A stretch of 64,000 nt of DNA from a bacterium (lineage in GTDB: Bacteria; Myxococcota_A; UBA9160; UBA4427), in contig JANSYR010000001.1 in assembly GCA_024742285.1 (NCBI GenBank), forward strand, positions 248,001 through 312,000, in the 5' to 3' direction. Positions 61,953-64,000 of the stretch are shown piece after piece. The notes under the pieces were generated by a model. The model was given only the letters and a program-made list of their open reading frames with translations, was not told the origin of the DNA and made no database searches. Each line of letters starts with the position of its first letter. Position 1 is the first letter of the stretch. Both the position numbers and the translations under genes were made by a program.

Positions 61953-62513
61953 CTAGTCCAGGGACGGGCCGCGCAACAGCACCTCTGGAAAGATCCGAAG
62001 CGCAGCGCGCGCGGAATCAGCATCGGCGTAGTAGCCGAGCGGAAGCCGCCGATGGACCGAAACCAGAGGCGCGGAGCCGACGACCGATCCGGCGTGATAC
62101 GCGACGCCGGTGAGCAGCGGGTTCGAAACTCTCTCGAGCCGCGCGTCGGCCTCTGGCGAGAGCTCGAGCAGGACGACGTACAGGTGCCCGGCCGACCGAC
62201 GCTCGACCTGCCTCTGCTCGACGGAGAGAAGCTCGCCGACTCGAAGGGTGAGCACCGGGTCGCGCGACACGACATGCGGCACACGTTCACCGTCGGTCGA
62301 CGAGACGGTCTCTTCGAAGCATCCCTCCCGGCACACGGTCTCGACGAGGGGGGACGGGGGAGCGGACGCTGGTCGCAACTCTGCCGTTGCCGAATGAATG
62401 GACACCAGGACGTCTTCTGCCTCGTGCAGCGAGGGATCCGAAACATGCAGCGGGATGTGACCCGCTGCGAGGCCAGCGGCGAGCACCGCGTACAAGAGTC
62501 TGAATCCGTTCAT
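61953..62513 (-). CDS. Exported protein resembling a SecD P1-head domain
   Basis: A 186-residue protein. A hydrophobic start (MNGFRLLYAVLAAGLAAGHI) is a signal peptide or anchor. The rest includes SPLVETVCREGCFEETVSST and a C-terminal stretch VVLLELSPEADARLERVSNP, GVAYHAGSVVGSAPLVSVHR then ADADSARAALRIF, whose layout follows the SecDF P1-head subdomain (strand, helix, strand with aP.v, then a helix). The start ATG 62513 overlaps the RHS stop as ATGA. It may be an accessory or immunity protein for the RHS product; that is inference. Confidence 0.6.
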   Translation of the reverse strand: MNGFRLLYAVLAAGLAAGHIPLHVSDPSLHEAEDVLVSIHSATAELRPASAPPSPLVETVCREGCFEETVSSTDGERVPHVVSRDPVLTLRVGELLSVEQRQVERRSAGHLYVVLLELSPEADARLERVSNPLLTGVAYHAGSVVGSAPLVSVHRRLPLGYYADADSARAALRIFPEVLLRGPSLD

Positions 62514-64000
62514 TCGGTTCCTCGCAGCTTCTTGATCCGAGTGGGGGTGAGGGCATCGAGCCGGTCGTAGAACTGATTGATGTACAGAGCTGAAGTCGGT
62601 TTGTGGCTGGTCTGATGCATGGCATTCAAGTGCAACATCAGATCGTAGATCTGCCCGTCTACGACGTCCTGCTGGTTCGCGATCGCTTCCCCGCGACGAA
62701 TCAGCGAAGCGCGATCCGACCCCTCGGCCCGAATCTGGTTCAGGTTCTGTATCGCCGAGTCGACCAGGTCGACCGGGTCTCCGCCCATGGGTGGTCCGGA
62801 GGCTCCGAAGGCCCGGTCCAGGCTGACCTGCAGTAGCACGAAGACCGCGTCCAGCTCTTCGGCAAGCTCCGACGCCTGGTACTGCAGCTCCTGCATGGCG
62901 CCCTGATGCCGATTGAAGTGCTTTCCGTCCAGCGCTGGATGGGACTCCATGTCGACTTGCGCGGTAGATAGAGTCGAGGCCGTCGATGACGAGAGAACGC
63001 GATTCGACGCCGGTGTCAGCCGCCTCGTCGTCGTCGTCTCCGTCTTCTCGGCAAGCACGGTCTCGCTCCCGTCCTCTCCCTTCAGTACGAGCGTCGTCTT
63101 CTTCGTGGTCGTCTCTTCGTGATAGGAGTTGCCCGTGTTGCCCCGAATCGTCCCCCCGGCGCCCACTTCTCCCAATCCGTTTCCCACGCCCCGGTTGAAC
63201 ATGCCGGTCGGGTCGTCGTTGACGACTGGATTGTTTCGAGCGTAGGAATAGCCATTGTAGGCCTGCGCGTCCGTTGCGTCCGGAACCAGGGGATCTACCG
63301 AAAGGAAGGTTCCCGAGTGTGGATTCATCCATCTCGCGTTCATGTAGACGAGGCCCACATCCGTCTGACGATCGTGCCCGGCGTAGTAGCGACGGGATCT
63401 CTCGACACCGCTCCCGGACGATTCCGCCTCCTCACCAAACGGCTTGTAGGCGACGTGAGACACGCGCTGCCCCGCCGCGTCGATCTCGATCAGACTGCTC
63501 CCGATCGCATCGGCCATGATCCATCGATAGATCTCGGTTCCACCCACGTGCGGATTCACGGGTGGTCCGCCCGCCCAGACGCGAACCGGCAACAGCGCGA
63601 CACCGAACGAGACGCCCATCGAAAGTGCGCCTCGAACCGGTAGAGGGGAGCGGGCCAGCGCTCTCGCCAGCAGTGAAAGCAGCATCATCGCGAGGGCGCA
63701 CAGCGCGAACTCGAGTGATCTCTGGACTTTCGGGGGCATCTCCCATCCCGGTAGCAGCCCCACCACGCGGACCGCTCCACCCGTGACATGCTTGTACGCG
63801 ACACGCTGCCCGATCGCGAAGACTTCGATCCAGTACTCCTGCGCGCTGCCAGAAGTGGGCTTCAGACGGAAGTCTGCACCCGCGTATCGGTAGCGTGTGG
63901 CTCCCATTTCCTCGCGCCGTTCGCCGTCGCCTCCGTACTTGACGCTCAGACGATCACATCCGCCGGCGACCGACCCCACGCACGTCATGCGACCTCGACC
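62510..64000 (-). CDS. RHS repeat-associated core domain protein (C-terminal part)
   Basis: At least 497 residues; the frame stays open through the right edge, so the N-terminal YD repeats lie outside. Visible: GSAQEYWIEVFAIGQRVAYK (RHS linker), a hydrophobic pair at about residues 95-140 (FALCALAMMLLSLLARALA, then GVSFGVALLPVRVWAGG), the core YRWIMADAIGSSLIEIDAAG, YYAGHDRQTDVGLVYMNARW, SGTFLSVDPLVPDATDAQAY and NNPVVNDDPTGMF, then a Thr/Glu-rich C-terminal region of about 220 residues ending RIKKLRGTE. The membrane segment inside the RHS part is unusual. The tip could be a toxin or effector; no known toxin motif is seen. Confidence 0.85.
   Translation of the reverse strand, partial: GRGRMTCVGSVAGGCDRLSVKYGGDGERREEMGATRYRYAGADFRLKPTSGSAQEYWIEVFAIGQRVAYKHVTGGAVRVVGLLPGWEMPPKVQRSLEFALCALAMMLLSLLARALARSPLPVRGALSMGVSFGVALLPVRVWAGGPPVNPHVGGTEIYRWIMADAIGSSLIEIDAAGQRVSHVAYKPFGEEAESSGSGVERSRRYYAGHDRQTDVGLVYMNARWMNPHSGTFLSVDPLVPDATDAQAYNGYSYARNNPVVNDDPTGMFNRGVGNGLGEVGAGGTIRGNTGNSYHEETTTKKTTLVLKGEDGSETVLAEKTETTTTRRLTPASNRVLSSSTASTLSTAQVDMESHPALDGKHFNRHQGAMQELQYQASELAEELDAVFVLLQVSLDRAFGASGPPMGGDPVDLVDSAIQNLNQIRAEGSDRASLIRRGEAIANQQDVVDGQIYDLMLHLNAMHQTSHKPTSALYINQFYDRLDALTPTRIKKLRGTE

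Noticed and set aside
62510-64000. Mobile element or transposase remnant at the right edge
   Set aside because: The frame has the RHS-core sequence throughout and no transposase motif or terminal inverted repeats.

Overview
The window is GC-rich chromosomal DNA densely packed with genes on both strands, with strongly G/C-biased third codon positions. The organism is Gram-negative: there are outer-membrane-type beta-barrel proteins with signal peptides, a periplasmic FKBP isomerase and two PEP-CTERM proteins. It is probably a free-living aerobic heterotroph from a deltaproteobacterial-grade lineage such as Myxococcota or a relative. That placement is inferred from gene content (PEP-CTERM, PilZ, GluQ, a single-fold bacterial histone, an RHS protein, and many SDRs, oxygenases and amidohydrolases), not from a marker gene. 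I see no rRNA, tRNA, insertion sequence, prophage or CRISPR array.

Layout. 1-5458 (-): an operon of DUF4013-like and RDD membrane proteins, a SpoIIM-family protein, DUF4129, DUF4350 and the first codons of a probable MoxR ATPase. 5622-8918: two methyltransferases, a GST and a membrane metallophosphoesterase, followed by a 39-bp tandem repeat. 9106-14804: a beta-barrel protein, two SDRs, gluQ, a PilZ protein and an amidohydrolase. 15020-18639: a 62-residue histone-fold protein, a PP2C phosphatase, an SDR and an MscS-type channel. 18794-25659: uvrA, a GNAT acetyltransferase, an esterase, FKBP, mazG and small proteins. 25716-28366: a CsoR operator with csoR and copA. 29100-32948: a molybdoenzyme set (FeS subunit, Tat-exported catalytic subunit, TorD-type chaperone). 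32985-38162: PilZ, sulfatase, SDR and two PEP-CTERM proteins. 38208-44344: a YcaQ-type glycosylase, DUF1214, SRPBCC, aldehyde dehydrogenase, SDR and GST. 44462-49795: an iron/2OG oxygenase-like protein, a second cytoplasmic molybdoenzyme, DUF3050, DUF411 and small proteins. 49842-61860: a catabolic region with amidohydrolase, P450, LysR, VOC, a PNPOx-reductase fusion, PhyH, DUF427, SDR, a frameshifted Rieske oxygenase and EthD. 61953-64000: the C-terminal part of an RHS protein and a translationally coupled exported protein.

How the genes fit together. Copper handling is a clear regulatory unit (operator, repressor, ATPase), with a separate DUF411 copper-type protein. The 49-62 kb region reads as several oxidative catabolic transcription units, the central one controlled by a divergent LysR regulator. 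The MoxR/SpoIIM/RDD/DUF4129/DUF4350 operon is a recurrent envelope module without a settled function.

Most notable points: the bacterial histone; the RHS core with an internal membrane segment coupled to a SecD-head-like exported protein; a Rieske oxygenase broken by one base; a minus-strand gene interrupted by an in-frame TGA; a molybdoenzyme FeS subunit with seven of eight cluster cysteines and no membrane anchor; repeated use of shared CTAG stop codons by convergent genes; and two genes whose conserved N-termini lie upstream of any ATG/GTG/TTG.
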